Shown here: piece after piece, positions 1 to 8,410 of the stretch
Position numbering within the stretch: position 1 is the first letter of the stretch
Layout: every line of letters begins with the position of its first letter
Source of the DNA: JBCCTX01 sp964468435
GTDB taxonomy: Bacteria; Bacteroidota; Bacteroidia; J057
Direction: 5' to 3'
DNA length: 64,000 nucleotides
Assembly: GCA_964468435.1 (NCBI GenBank)
Contig: CAYXVE010000023.1
Location: 3,092-67,091, forward strand
Position numbers and translations under genes: made by a program
The notes under the pieces: generated by a model
What the model saw: only the letters and a program-made list of their open reading frames with translations
The model's database searches: none
Told to the model about the DNA's origin: nothing

Positions 1-25
1 TTTTACTATCTCTTCGGCAGAAAGT

Positions 26-1054
26 TTATGCATCTTCTACGGTTTTGCGAAACATCCTTTTGCGCTGAATCGCCGCTTCACGGTTATTAATGACCTGCTC
101 GACAAAATCGAGGACTTTTTGCTGGAGCTTTACACGGTTAAACTTATTGATACGGGAGATCCCACCGGGACTGCACACATTCACCTCGATCAACTTTCCT
201 CCAATAAGATCCAGGCCAACAAAATACAACCCATCTGCTACTAATTGAGGTCCTATCTTACTGCATAATACCTTCTCTGCCTTAGTCAACGTATGCTTCG
301 TAGCAGAACCTCCTGCATGTACATTGGATCGTACATCATCACCCGAAGGAATGCGTCGCATGGACCCAATAGGCTCTCCATTGAGCATGAGAACTCTTAC
401 ATCCCCTTTATCAGCGCCTTCCACATATTCTTGCATGATCACATAATTATCCGTCCCCTTGCCACTAATATAAAAGTCGAGCAAAGAACTGATATTTTGC
501 ATAGCTCCTTTTTCCAATACAATAACCCCACTTCCTCCAAATCCATCCAATGGCTTGAGTATCATCCTATTGTGATCTGACTCTGTGATGACGCGTTTGA
601 GGTACTGTTTGTTTTTGGAAACATGGGTTACCGGGATTATTTCATTTTTAGGGTCGTAAAAGGCTGCGGTGTAAAGTTTATTATTAGCTTTTCTCAAGCC
701 CTCCAGATCGTTAATAATGAATGAATCATATTTTACAGAATCCAGAAAATTGAGCATAATGGGATCTAATGGAGGATTAGTCCTAACAAAGATCGTATCG
801 AATCCTGATATAGGTAGCATCTGCTCACGGAAAACAACGGATTTATAAAATTTTTCTACACTGTTCGGTACTTTTCCATTTAGCTCAATGATTTTACAAA
901 AAGCTGAAGTCACACAATCTCTGATTGTTAAATTATTGGGATAAATAATGCCTACACGGTGTCCTCTGATTGCAGCCTCGTGTACAAGTCTAAGGGTTGA
1001 ATCCGTAGCTGGCTCTACTTTTTCCCAAGGATACATCAAAAAGCCTATATTCAT
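26..1054 (-). CDS. gshB: Glutathione synthetase (ATP-grasp ligase)
   Basis: Likely joins gamma-glutamylcysteine and glycine with ATP in the cytosol to make glutathione. The 342-residue length fits the GshB family (about 315-350). Visible family features are the RTNPP segment near residues 91-95 (the R-x-D/N-P-P motif), K167 followed by the glycine-rich ATP loop DGFGGSG (170-176), the QEYVEG hinge (208-213), and the C-terminal metal-binding stretch with E290 and N292. The ATG at 1054 has no Shine-Dalgarno sequence, as is usual in Bacteroidota. No gshA lies nearby, so the first step of the pathway must be encoded elsewhere. A related ATP-grasp ligase with another acceptor is the main alternative. 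Confidence 0.88.
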   Translation of the reverse strand: MNIGFLMYPWEKVEPATDSTLRLVHEAAIRGHRVGIIYPNNLTIRDCVTSAFCKIIELNGKVPNSVEKFYKSVVFREQMLPISGFDTIFVRTNPPLDPIMLNFLDSVKYDSFIINDLEGLRKANNKLYTAAFYDPKNEIIPVTHVSKNKQYLKRVITESDHNRMILKPLDGFGGSGVIVLEKGAMQNISSLLDFYISGKGTDNYVIMQEYVEGADKGDVRVLMLNGEPIGSMRRIPSGDDVRSNVHAGGSATKHTLTKAEKVLCSKIGPQLVADGLYFVGLDLIGGKLIEVNVCSPGGISRINKFNRVKLQQKVLDFVEQVINNREAAIQRKRMFRKTVEDA

Positions 1055-1409
1055 AAATAATAACTATATTCTTATATGCTACTTACATCAAAATTAATCA
1101 ATCCCATATCAGATTCCTCAAAAAATTTAGGTTTTATTTTTTTCTACCAAATTCGGGCACCTAAACCATGTTTCATTTCAAAAGCTAGCTATTACGGTAT
1201 TTCATTTAAACATACGTATTTAGACCACTACTGAAGTAACTTTCCTGATGGAGATTTGTCTGATTAAGACATTCTATCCTTTTTCTGTACTTATCGCGGT
1301 AAGTTCCTGTCTCGTTATAGATCAAGTAATTTGTAAACCGAACATTAAACATAGATGTTTTCGTGAAAGTCACACATTTCCACTACATAAACACCGCCTA
1401 AGCAATCAT

Positions 1410-1637
1410 TTATATCCAGCGCTTTTTTCTGAAATACATCAGCATGGCAACTACCATTCCCAACATGACACTCCAAATGGTAAGATATCCATATTCCCAT
1501 CTGAGTTCAGGTATATATTCAAAATTCATCCCATAAATCCCTACAATAAATGTCAGGGAAATAAAGAGTGTTGCGATGATGGTAAGAGTCTTCGTTACCT
1601 CACTCATTTGATGATTGATCAGGGTGAAATGAAGGTT
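1410..1637 (-). pseudogene. CorA magnesium transporter, C-terminal remnant
   Basis: Reading the minus strand gives the C-terminal end of a CorA-type magnesium channel: the first membrane helix (TLTIIATLFISLTFIVGIYG), the diagnostic Y-G-M-N motif, the short periplasmic loop, the second helix, and the basic tail RKKRWI. Family resemblance continues upstream of the first ATG (1607) for about ten codons (...HFTLINHQ) and is then cut by an in-frame TAA at 1638-1640, with further stops beyond. The large cytoplasmic funnel domain of a normal CorA (about 240 residues) is absent from this strand and its other frames. This is therefore a decayed fragment, not a functional gene. The rest of 1055-1772 shows no other feature. 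Confidence 0.8.
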
Positions 1638-1772
1638 TTACAGTATATTTCTACTAGTTCTGCTTCATTTTTATGTATTAATTCATGAGGTTTCATAGAA
1701 TTACGTATCTTTCAAGTAAGTTCAACTGTAGCTAATTATAATCATATCAGGCAACCTAAAAACCCGGCTTTC

Positions 1773-2792
1773 ATGCGACAAGCTAACATACATAAAATGT
1801 ATTTTGCTCTTTTGTCCTGGCGAATCTGGTTTCTGGTCGTGGGATTTTCTCTAATCATGGCTACAATGGGCTGTGATTATGATGTGGATGAAGAATTTTA
1901 TATTGAAACGAGTATTTCTTTTATACTTTTTGCAGATTCCAACTCACAGGATAAATCTATCCTAGCTATTGAAGATACAACCCTTACTTTCGACTGGCAA
2001 AAAAAAATAGGACTAAATACGAATTCTATTGGCGATCTGCAAGGCTCTGGCGCATACTTATGGGTTTCTGACATACAGCGTAATCGCATTTTAAAGATTG
2101 ACCCAACGGCAGAGCGAGCTATTGAAATCTATGAGTTGGAAACCATTACGCCACATCTGATAAGCATAGGTGAAACTTATATACTGATCTCAGATACCAC
2201 GACTACCAAGGCGGGATTTATTCATATTAACAAACAGGATATTTACACCAGATCTTTGACTAATATACCTGGTAAGTCTATCTATAGAAGTAACAAATTT
2301 TATCTGAAAACCGGCAACGACGTCATTACTATTTTTAATGAGCAAGCACTTTCCGCTACACATTCCCTCAAGTTAAATGGGATGATTAGGGACTTACAGA
2401 TAGAAGATGAAAAATTTATTGTAGTATATACGTATCGAGAGCAAAATTCGGAAACATTGCAGGAGTCCAGAATCAATTACAATACAGATGCATTTACGCT
2501 AAAAGAAGCTGATACCCGGTTTAGGAAAGTCAGACATAGTCCTTATGCAGTAGCTAACTTTGGGAAGGAATATCTCGAAAACATTACCCTTGATTTTGAT
2601 AGTAAATTATCTGTCAATAATTTAAATAGTGTATCTGATTTTGAGGTCGATTTTTTCGAATCGAGGTTATTTTTTTTGAGATCAGATTCTCTATTTAGTT
2701 ACGCAATACCTCTATCTAATACAAGATTTCTGGGTAAAGTGAAGGGTAAAATGGCTAGATCCTGGTTCTACGAAGATTTTATAGGAAAATAG
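1773..2792 (+). CDS. Predicted lipoprotein with beta-propeller-like repeats
   Basis: A 339-residue protein of unknown function. Residues about 18-33 form a hydrophobic signal segment ending in a lipobox-like A-T-M-G-C, with Cys34 the predicted lipidation site, so the protein is probably anchored in the envelope. The rest has repeated strand-rich segments; LWVSDIQRNRILKIDP resembles a blade of NHL/6-bladed propellers, and similar spaced phrases (ILISDTTT, FYLKTGNDVITIF) follow. The n-region before the hydrophobic stretch is long (17 residues); the internal Met9 (1797) is a possible alternative start. It stands alone between the CorA remnant and efp. The fold is inferred, not recognised as a named family. 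Confidence 0.65.
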   Translation: MRQANIHKMYFALLSWRIWFLVVGFSLIMATMGCDYDVDEEFYIETSISFILFADSNSQDKSILAIEDTTLTFDWQKKIGLNTNSIGDLQGSGAYLWVSDIQRNRILKIDPTAERAIEIYELETITPHLISIGETYILISDTTTTKAGFIHINKQDIYTRSLTNIPGKSIYRSNKFYLKTGNDVITIFNEQALSATHSLKLNGMIRDLQIEDEKFIVVYTYREQNSETLQESRINYNTDAFTLKEADTRFRKVRHSPYAVANFGKEYLENITLDFDSKLSVNNLNSVSDFEVDFFESRLFFLRSDSLFSYAIPLSNTRFLGKVKGKMARSWFYEDFIGK

Positions 2793-2798
2793 TCAATC

Positions 2799-2806
2799 TA
2801 TTTTTA
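2799..2806 (+). promoter_or_regulatory. Possible -7 box of the efp operon
   Basis: TATTTTTA lies 40 bp before the efp start and resembles the Bacteroidota -7 element TAnnTTTG. The same octamer occurs before the genes at 48470 and 56501. No convincing TTTG -33 box is seen at the usual distance. Confidence 0.3.
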
Positions 2807-2845
2807 TTAATTTGCATTGGCTTCTAACTGTGAAACGAAACATTT

Positions 2846-3412
2846 ATGGCTTCAACTTCAGATATTCGAAATGGGTTAACTTTCAGATATAACGATGATA
2901 TCTACACAGTCGTTGGCTTTCAACATGTAAAAATGGGACGAGGTAGTGCATTTGTTCGTGTAAAAATGAAAAGTCTAACTACCGGGAAGGTGATAGAAAA
3001 TTCATTCAACAGCAGTGCAAAAATAGATGATATACGAGTAGAACGGAGAAAATTCCAGTATTTATATGATGAAGGAGTTACCCTGGTATTCATGGATACT
3101 GACACCTATGAGCAGATCAATATCAATAAAGATATGATCGCAGCCATGGATCTCCTAATGGAAGGCGAAATGGTTGAAGTACTATTTAATACGCAGGATG
3201 ACATGCCATTAACTGTGGAAATGCCTCAATATGTCATCCGGGAAGTAACTTATACAGAGCCTGGAGTTAAGGGAGATACTGCTACAAACGCACTCAAGCC
3301 TGCCATGGTAAGCAGCGGAGCAGAAGTCAAGGTGCCCTTGTTCATCAATATCGGTGATAAGATCAAGATTGATACGGAATCCAAGTCTTATATAGAACGT
3401 GTCAAAGAATAA
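2846..3412 (+). CDS. efp: Translation elongation factor P
   Basis: EF-P binds ribosomes stalled on polyproline and promotes peptide-bond formation. The 188-residue length and three-domain layout (KOW-like N domain, then two OB domains) are standard; the start MASTSDIRNGL and the phrases VRVKMKSLTTGKVIE and FQYLYDEG are typical of the family in Bacteroidota. The loop that carries the modified residue reads VKMGRGSAF, so the tip is Arg32 where many EF-Ps, including most I recall from this phylum, have Lys. Arg at this position is used by the rhamnosylated EF-P of Pseudomonas and Neisseria (EarP type). No modification enzyme is encoded here. The gene heads a run with accB (38 bp gap) and accC. 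Confidence 0.95.
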   Translation: MASTSDIRNGLTFRYNDDIYTVVGFQHVKMGRGSAFVRVKMKSLTTGKVIENSFNSSAKIDDIRVERRKFQYLYDEGVTLVFMDTDTYEQININKDMIAAMDLLMEGEMVEVLFNTQDDMPLTVEMPQYVIREVTYTEPGVKGDTATNALKPAMVSSGAEVKVPLFINIGDKIKIDTESKSYIERVKE

Positions 3413-3450
3413 AACCTCACTCAATTCTCAGGGAATAATCCTTTTGCTGT

Positions 3451-3948
3451 ATGGAACTCAAAGAAATTCAAGACATCCTCAAACTCGTTAATAAGACAAA
3501 TCTGACAGAAGTAGAGATCGAAAAAGAGGGTTTTAAACTCAAAATCCGGCGCAAAGCACCGGAAAGCAATGTCATATACACAACTCAGGCTACTGCTCCC
3601 ATTACCCAACAACCTATGCCCACTCGGCAGGTTATTGCTGATACAGGATCAAAATCACAGGAAATTCCCCAAACAGAATCAGTAACTGAACCAGATTCAC
3701 AAAATGTATTTTCTTTCCGTTCTCCCATGATTGGCACCTTTTATCGTTCTTCTTCTCCAGATTCTCCCCCTTTCATTAAAGTAGGAGATATTGTACAGAA
3801 AGGTCAGGTCATGTGTATCATCGAAGCCATGAAATTATTCAATGAAATAGAATCTGAGGTTGAAGGTAAGGTAGTAAAGGTCTTATTGGAAGATGCCCAG
3901 CCTGTAGAATATGATCAGCCACTTTTTCTGATTGAATTAACAGCATAA
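3451..3948 (+). CDS. accB: Biotin carboxyl carrier protein of acetyl-CoA carboxylase
   Basis: Carries the biotin that is carboxylated by AccC and delivers CO2 to the carboxyltransferase in the first step of fatty acid synthesis. The 165-residue protein has a short N-terminal helical region, a flexible linker rich in Pro, Thr, Gln and Ser (about 42-85), and the C-terminal biotinyl domain (about 86-163). The biotin site is the EAMK motif, with Lys128. It sits between efp and accC with gaps of 38 and 26 bp, consistent with one transcript. Confidence 0.96.
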   Translation: MELKEIQDILKLVNKTNLTEVEIEKEGFKLKIRRKAPESNVIYTTQATAPITQQPMPTRQVIADTGSKSQEIPQTESVTEPDSQNVFSFRSPMIGTFYRSSSPDSPPFIKVGDIVQKGQVMCIIEAMKLFNEIESEVEGKVVKVLLEDAQPVEYDQPLFLIELTA

Positions 3949-3974
3949 ACTATAATCCTAGGGAGGCCAAATAT

Positions 3975-5318
3975 ATGTTTAAGAAAGTACTGATCGCCAA
4001 TCGTGGTGAAATAGCCTTACGTATTTTAAGAACATGCCGTGAAATGGGAATACATACAGTAGTGGTATATTCTACTGCAGACCGCGACAGCCTACATGTA
4101 CGGTTTGCCGACGAAGCCGTATGTATCGGACCTCCCCCTAGCAATGAGAGTTATCTCAACATGCCCAATATCATCGCCGCTGCAGAGATCTGCGGTGTAG
4201 ATGCTATTCATCCGGGTTACGGATTTCTGGCAGAAAATGCTGAATTTTCCCAGCTCTGCTCAGATCATGCAATCAAATTTATTGGTCCCAATGCAGAAGT
4301 CATCTCAAAAATGGGAGATAAGGCCACTGCGAAACAGACCATGGTCCGTGCTGGTGTACCTGTTGTACCAGGTTCAGAAGGGCTAATAGACTCTCTGGGA
4401 GAGGCTTATGAAGTGGCTGAGGAGATAGGCTACCCGGTGTTAATGAAGGCGACAGCTGGTGGTGGTGGAAAAGGTATGCGTCTGGTCAACGAAAAATCCG
4501 AGCTGGAAGACGCCTGGAACAGTGCCAAAACTGAATCAGGTGCCGCTTTTGGCAACGATGGCATTTACATCGAGAAGTTTATCTTGCAACCCCGGCATGT
4601 AGAAATACAAGTCGTAGGCGACCAGCATGGTAATGTATACCACCTCAGCGAACGCGACTGTAGTATCCAACGTCGACATCAAAAGCTTGTAGAAGAATCC
4701 CCCAGCCCGGCTCTAGATGCTGCTACACGTGAAAAAATGGGCGAAGCTGCTGTTAAAGCTGCAAAATTTGTTGACTATAAAGGCGCCGGCACTGTGGAAT
4801 TTCTCTACAACGCCAATGGGGATTTCTACTTTATGGAAATGAATACCCGAATTCAAGTAGAGCATCCCGTAACAGAAGAAATTTTTGACAATGACCTGAT
4901 CAAGGAGCAGATTCGCGTCGCAGGAGGGGAAAAACTCGATGGTCCTTTTCCCATGCCGCTTGGTAGACATGCCATGGAGGTAAGGATAAATGCCGAAGAT
5001 GTATATAACGATTTTCGTCCCTCGCCGGGGCAAATCAAATATTTCCATAAACCCGGTGGACACAAAGTCCGGGTTGATACCCATGCATTTTCAGGCTATG
5101 TGATTCCCCCATATTACGATTCGATGATCGGTAAGCTCATCGTGTCAGCTCCTTCCAGGCAGGAAGTGATCGCCAAAATGGCACGCGCACTCGACGAGTT
5201 CATCGTCGAAGGGGTCCATACGACTATACCCTTTCACAAACAACTTATGCGGGACCCGAGATTTATCTCAGGTAATTTCTCTACCAATTTTCTCGATGAC
5301 TTCGAGATGGAAAAATAA
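3975..5318 (+). CDS. accC: Acetyl-CoA carboxylase, biotin carboxylase subunit
   Basis: ATP-dependent carboxylation of biotin on AccB. The 447 residues match the usual length. An N-terminal pre-ATP-grasp domain (KKVLIANRGEIA) is followed by the ATP-grasp domain with the glycine loop GGGGKG (162-167) and the catalytic segment EMNTRIQVEH (288-297), where E288, N290, R292 and E296 coincide with the numbering of the E. coli enzyme; the C-terminal domain completes the protein. The pairing with accB and the absence of fused carboxyltransferase parts favour acetyl-CoA carboxylase over a pyruvate or propionyl-CoA carboxylase. Confidence 0.96.
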   Translation: MFKKVLIANRGEIALRILRTCREMGIHTVVVYSTADRDSLHVRFADEAVCIGPPPSNESYLNMPNIIAAAEICGVDAIHPGYGFLAENAEFSQLCSDHAIKFIGPNAEVISKMGDKATAKQTMVRAGVPVVPGSEGLIDSLGEAYEVAEEIGYPVLMKATAGGGGKGMRLVNEKSELEDAWNSAKTESGAAFGNDGIYIEKFILQPRHVEIQVVGDQHGNVYHLSERDCSIQRRHQKLVEESPSPALDAATREKMGEAAVKAAKFVDYKGAGTVEFLYNANGDFYFMEMNTRIQVEHPVTEEIFDNDLIKEQIRVAGGEKLDGPFPMPLGRHAMEVRINAEDVYNDFRPSPGQIKYFHKPGGHKVRVDTHAFSGYVIPPYYDSMIGKLIVSAPSRQEVIAKMARALDEFIVEGVHTTIPFHKQLMRDPRFISGNFSTNFLDDFEMEK

Positions 5319-5320
5319 TC

Positions 5321-6349
5321 ATGGCTAAGATTCATCAGAAAAAGATCCCATACCAGATCAGTGAGGGATTGCGGGAGTATCTTTCCAAATATGGAAGAGA
5401 GATAAACCTACCTATACTGTACTCGGACCTGCTTCGCTATCAGGATGCTATTACCCTATATGATAAGTTCGGGAACGATACCCTTTGGATATCTCTTCTC
5501 TACACGCAGGATGACATGAATCATATTCATGAAAGCCTCAAAGAAATCTATGCAATCCTGAGAGCAAACGGCGACCTATCTGTCATGCAGCATCTCTACA
5601 TTGATCGTATCGATCTTTGCCTCTATGGCAATTCCAAACCGTTCCGCATCCGAATCGTCAATAAGATCAACGACAATTTTGACTATTTCTATATCAAGCA
5701 TGCTGATGCTTCACGAATCTATGGGCTGGAGTTGGAACACTTGCTTTCCCCCAATAGGATCAGCTTCGTGGTAGATGATGATACCCTCATCGAAGAGCAT
5801 ATTGCCGGTATTCCCGGAGAAGCGTTTTTTCGCAACTACCTTAAAGAAGGACGAGTAGAAAATGCCACCCGACTTGCCAAAGAGTTTGTCAAATTCAACG
5901 AAAGGTGTTTCGTAAGGTTACTGGGAGACATGCACTCTAGCAACTACGTGATAGACATCACTCCTGATTTTGAAGATGTCAACTATCGCATCCGTGCCAT
6001 TGACTTCGATCAGCAATCCTATGAACCCCGGAAGAGCGTATATATGCCCCAGTATTTTAAACAAAATCAACCTATCATCGAAGTAGGCATGAAGCATATG
6101 GCCCCCCTAACAGTACGGCAGTACCAAAAAGAAGAGCGATCTATGATCGCTAGCCGAATACGCTACTCTGGAAACCAGATCAATGACCTCATGAAAGTGA
6201 TGATCCATGACACCCTCTCCAAAGCGTCCTATGTACAGACACTAAAAAAAGAACTTAGCCATCACTACAAAGACCAACGCTTCCTGAATTGCCACACAAT
6301 GGGTGAAATAGTCCTTCAGAGCCTGGAAATTCTGATTGAAAACAATTAA
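5321..6349 (+). CDS. Protein-kinase-like (PKL) fold protein of unknown function
   Basis: A 342-residue soluble protein that starts 2 bp after the accC stop and is almost certainly co-transcribed with it. It carries signs of a kinase-like fold of the aminoglycoside/choline kinase type: EEHIAGIPGEAF (158-169) resembles the hinge region, LLGDMHSSNYVI (200-211) resembles the catalytic loop H-G-D-x-H-x-x-N with D203, H205 and N208, and AIDFDQQ (226-232) takes the place of the I-D-F/W metal-binding motif. A classic N-terminal glycine loop is not obvious. Substrate and activity are unknown. The coupling to EF-P and acetyl-CoA carboxylase genes may be only positional. Confidence 0.65.
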   Translation: MAKIHQKKIPYQISEGLREYLSKYGREINLPILYSDLLRYQDAITLYDKFGNDTLWISLLYTQDDMNHIHESLKEIYAILRANGDLSVMQHLYIDRIDLCLYGNSKPFRIRIVNKINDNFDYFYIKHADASRIYGLELEHLLSPNRISFVVDDDTLIEEHIAGIPGEAFFRNYLKEGRVENATRLAKEFVKFNERCFVRLLGDMHSSNYVIDITPDFEDVNYRIRAIDFDQQSYEPRKSVYMPQYFKQNQPIIEVGMKHMAPLTVRQYQKEERSMIASRIRYSGNQINDLMKVMIHDTLSKASYVQTLKKELSHHYKDQRFLNCHTMGEIVLQSLEILIENN

Positions 6350-6438
6350 CATTACTTCTGGCAATACAATTTCCAGGCAACTCGCAAAATCTTATTATTT
6401 TCATCCTGAATTTGCTTGTACATCACATACCAGAGATT

Positions 6439-7269
6439 ATGATCTTTTATCAACAACCTTATTTTCCCCTCAATCTCTTGTACCTGCTATGCTTCTTTCA
6501 TCATGGATGTAACTTTACCCCTTCAGGGGATTCCAACGACCAACCCAAAAACTATTTTCCCCCTCCAGATACGATTATCCTTTCTCAAATGGAAATCAGT
6601 GAGGAGCTTCGGGAACAATGGGTCAGTTACATTCAGGGGATACCCCTTGATAACAAACAATTTATCCCAGTCAATCAAGCTTCTCTGAATCCATATTTTG
6701 CTTCTTTCCTGGAAGAAATGTTTACAGCAATCGATCATCGCGATTCGAAGTTCCTGCTGCAACATGTAGACGAAAATATACAGATGAGCTATGGGACCAA
6801 ACAGGGAAAGGAAGCTTTCATTGAAAGCTGGAATCTGGCTGGCAATCCCCAGGATTCCAGAATCTGGCAACAACTCGATGCCATCCTGACGCTGGGAGGG
6901 ATCTTTACCAATCGCAATCTCAATTCATTTACAGCACCTTATACCTTTTTTATCCGGCTCGAAGATCCCTATCGACAACTCATTGCGACTGGAACTGAGG
7001 TAAGGATTCGCAGCCAACCTGGATTGAATGGTGAAGTACTGGGTTCTCTCAATCACGAAATCGTAGATTTAGTCCCTTTGGAAGCAGATGAACAACGTAT
7101 CATGGAAACCATGGGCAATGAAACCCATGCATGGGAGAAAATCAAAACGAGCAATGGCACAATAGGATATGTTTACGGAAAATACCTTCGAAGCCCTACA
7201 GATTTCCGGACCAATTTTGAATATCAGAATGGTACCTGGATGATGAGATATTTTATCTCAGGTGATTAG
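6439..7269 (+). CDS. Secreted or envelope protein with SH3-like domain
   Basis: Unknown function. A hydrophobic N-terminus followed by Cys24 suggests a signal peptide or lipoprotein, although the residues before the Cys (F-H-H-G) make a poor lipobox. Residues roughly 60-165 are helical and of no recognised family. Residues about 183-240 look like a bacterial SH3 domain: GTEVRIRSQPGLNGEVLGSL, then WEKIKTSNGTIGYVYGKYL. Such domains often bind peptidoglycan or envelope proteins. The ATG at 6439 is preferred over an in-frame TTG at 6412, which would put polar residues ahead of the hydrophobic stretch. The gap of about 90 bp to the previous gene suggests its own promoter. Confidence 0.65.
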   Translation: MIFYQQPYFPLNLLYLLCFFHHGCNFTPSGDSNDQPKNYFPPPDTIILSQMEISEELREQWVSYIQGIPLDNKQFIPVNQASLNPYFASFLEEMFTAIDHRDSKFLLQHVDENIQMSYGTKQGKEAFIESWNLAGNPQDSRIWQQLDAILTLGGIFTNRNLNSFTAPYTFFIRLEDPYRQLIATGTEVRIRSQPGLNGEVLGSLNHEIVDLVPLEADEQRIMETMGNETHAWEKIKTSNGTIGYVYGKYLRSPTDFRTNFEYQNGTWMMRYFISGD

Positions 7270-7354
7270 GTTTCCCGAACGACAAAAATAATTAAACTAA
7301 TGTCGATCATAAAAACATTTTTTACGTCTATGGTTATAGAAGAAATTACATATT

Positions 7355-8176
7355 ATGGATCCAGAATTTCTGAATACGCTATATAAGGCCAATAAAAAAG
7401 TAGAGTTTATTCCTTCCTCTAATAATGTCTGCAAAGTCATCCGGGATCTCCTCCACCTTCTATTCCCGGAATTATCTGAATACCGCTTCAATTCTCAACG
7501 TGAACTGACCATTCACTTTGAACATTTCAGACTCAGTCTTTATGAATTATTGGATGTGATGAATGGCCGCCTTCGTGAAAGCCCTGAGAAAATCGAAGAT
7601 GCATTTATCAATCACCTTCCTAAGTTGAGAAATACACTCCTCGCTGATGCAGACGCCATTACGCAGGGAGATCCTGCTGCTACCTGCCGCTCGGAGGTCA
7701 TACGTACCTATCCAGGTTTTCTGGCCCTTGCCGTTTACAGAATCTCCCACGAGTTTTACAAACTGGAAGTACCTTTGATCCCACGTATACTGACCGAACA
7801 TGCACACAGTCAGACAGGTATAGATATTCATCCCGGAGCCCAGATCGGCGCAAATTTCTGTATCGATCACGGTACCGGAGTAGTCATCGGAGAAACTTCT
7901 ATGATTGGAGATGATGTGAAAGTCTACCAGGGCGTTACGCTGGGTGCTCTAAGCGTCTCCAAAGACATGGCAAAGACCAAGAGACATCCAACCATCGAAG
8001 ACCGTGTAGTCATATATTCTAACGCGACGATCCTGGGTGGCGAAACCGTGATAGGACACGATAGCGTTGTGGGAGGTAATGTCTGGATCACCAAAAGCGT
8101 ACCTCCTCATTCGCGTCTCTACCATCAAGCTCGAGTAAAACATAAGCAGGATAATGGTATTCCCTCGCTCACGTGA
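7355..8176 (+). CDS. cysE: Serine O-acetyltransferase
   Basis: Makes O-acetylserine from serine and acetyl-CoA, the first step of cysteine synthesis. The 273-residue protein has the helical N-terminal domain and a C-terminal left-handed beta-helix of hexapeptide repeats starting near TGIDIHPGAQIGANF (154-168). The catalytic pair is visible as D157 in DIHP and H172 in DHGTG, and the long loop after GVTLGALS is present. The N-terminus is longer than in minimal EpsC-type enzymes and fits the form common in Bacteroidota. The gene precedes cysM by 234 bp and the two steps are consecutive. Confidence 0.92.
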   Translation: MDPEFLNTLYKANKKVEFIPSSNNVCKVIRDLLHLLFPELSEYRFNSQRELTIHFEHFRLSLYELLDVMNGRLRESPEKIEDAFINHLPKLRNTLLADADAITQGDPAATCRSEVIRTYPGFLALAVYRISHEFYKLEVPLIPRILTEHAHSQTGIDIHPGAQIGANFCIDHGTGVVIGETSMIGDDVKVYQGVTLGALSVSKDMAKTKRHPTIEDRVVIYSNATILGGETVIGHDSVVGGNVWITKSVPPHSRLYHQARVKHKQDNGIPSLT

Positions 8177-8304
8177 TCATTTTCTCCCTATTTTAGAGGT
8201 GTTTTACAGGATAACAACTTTTATTCAGAAGCTAATCCGCCTTTGAAGCAGTATCATCGAGAGGGACTTGAGGGCGACCGCCTAAAAACAATGACTTTTC
8301 TTGA

Positions 8305-8334
8305 GTTCTTTCTTTTGGCGAGCAAAGAATGAAC
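8305..8334. repeat. Imperfect hairpin in the cysE-cysM gap
   Basis: GTTCTTTCTTT and the facing AAAGAATGAAC pair with one mismatch around a short TGGCGAGC-type loop. It follows cysE and lacks a following T tract on the + strand. The form resembles dispersed hairpins I recall from intergenic regions of this phylum, but no second copy was found in the window. Confidence 0.4.
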
Positions 8335-8358
8335 ATGAATAGTGAGAATTAAAGAAAA

Positions 8359-8388
8359 AATATAACTTAATATCCATTAAGTTATATT
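8359..8388. promoter_or_regulatory. Long perfect palindrome before cysM (operator candidate)
   Basis: Two 13-base arms, AATATAACTTAAT and ATTAAGTTATATT, flank the four bases ATCC. The right arm ends 22 bp before the cysM start, so a bound protein would cover the promoter or the 5' leader. There is no T tract, the arms are A/T-rich, and no gene ends just upstream, so an operator is more likely than a terminator. Rrf2-family cysteine regulators (CymR/IscR type) are one class that binds such sites; which protein acts here is unknown. Confidence 0.6.
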
Positions 8389-8410
8389 CACGAAATATTA
8401 TTTAACGTAC

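Noticed and set aside
1248..1688. Open frame of 146 codons on the + strand
   Set aside because: It lies antisense over the CorA remnant, has no signal, domain or sensible composition, and its start is in A/T-rich non-coding DNA.
4713..5084. Antisense frame of 123 codons inside accC
   Set aside because: Shadow of a highly conserved gene; no independent start signal or domain.
8220..8340. Possible SAM-I riboswitch before cysM
   Set aside because: The phrase TATCATCGAGAGGGACTTGAGGG recalls the first helix of SAM-I, but the GCAACC core and the rest of the fold are missing.
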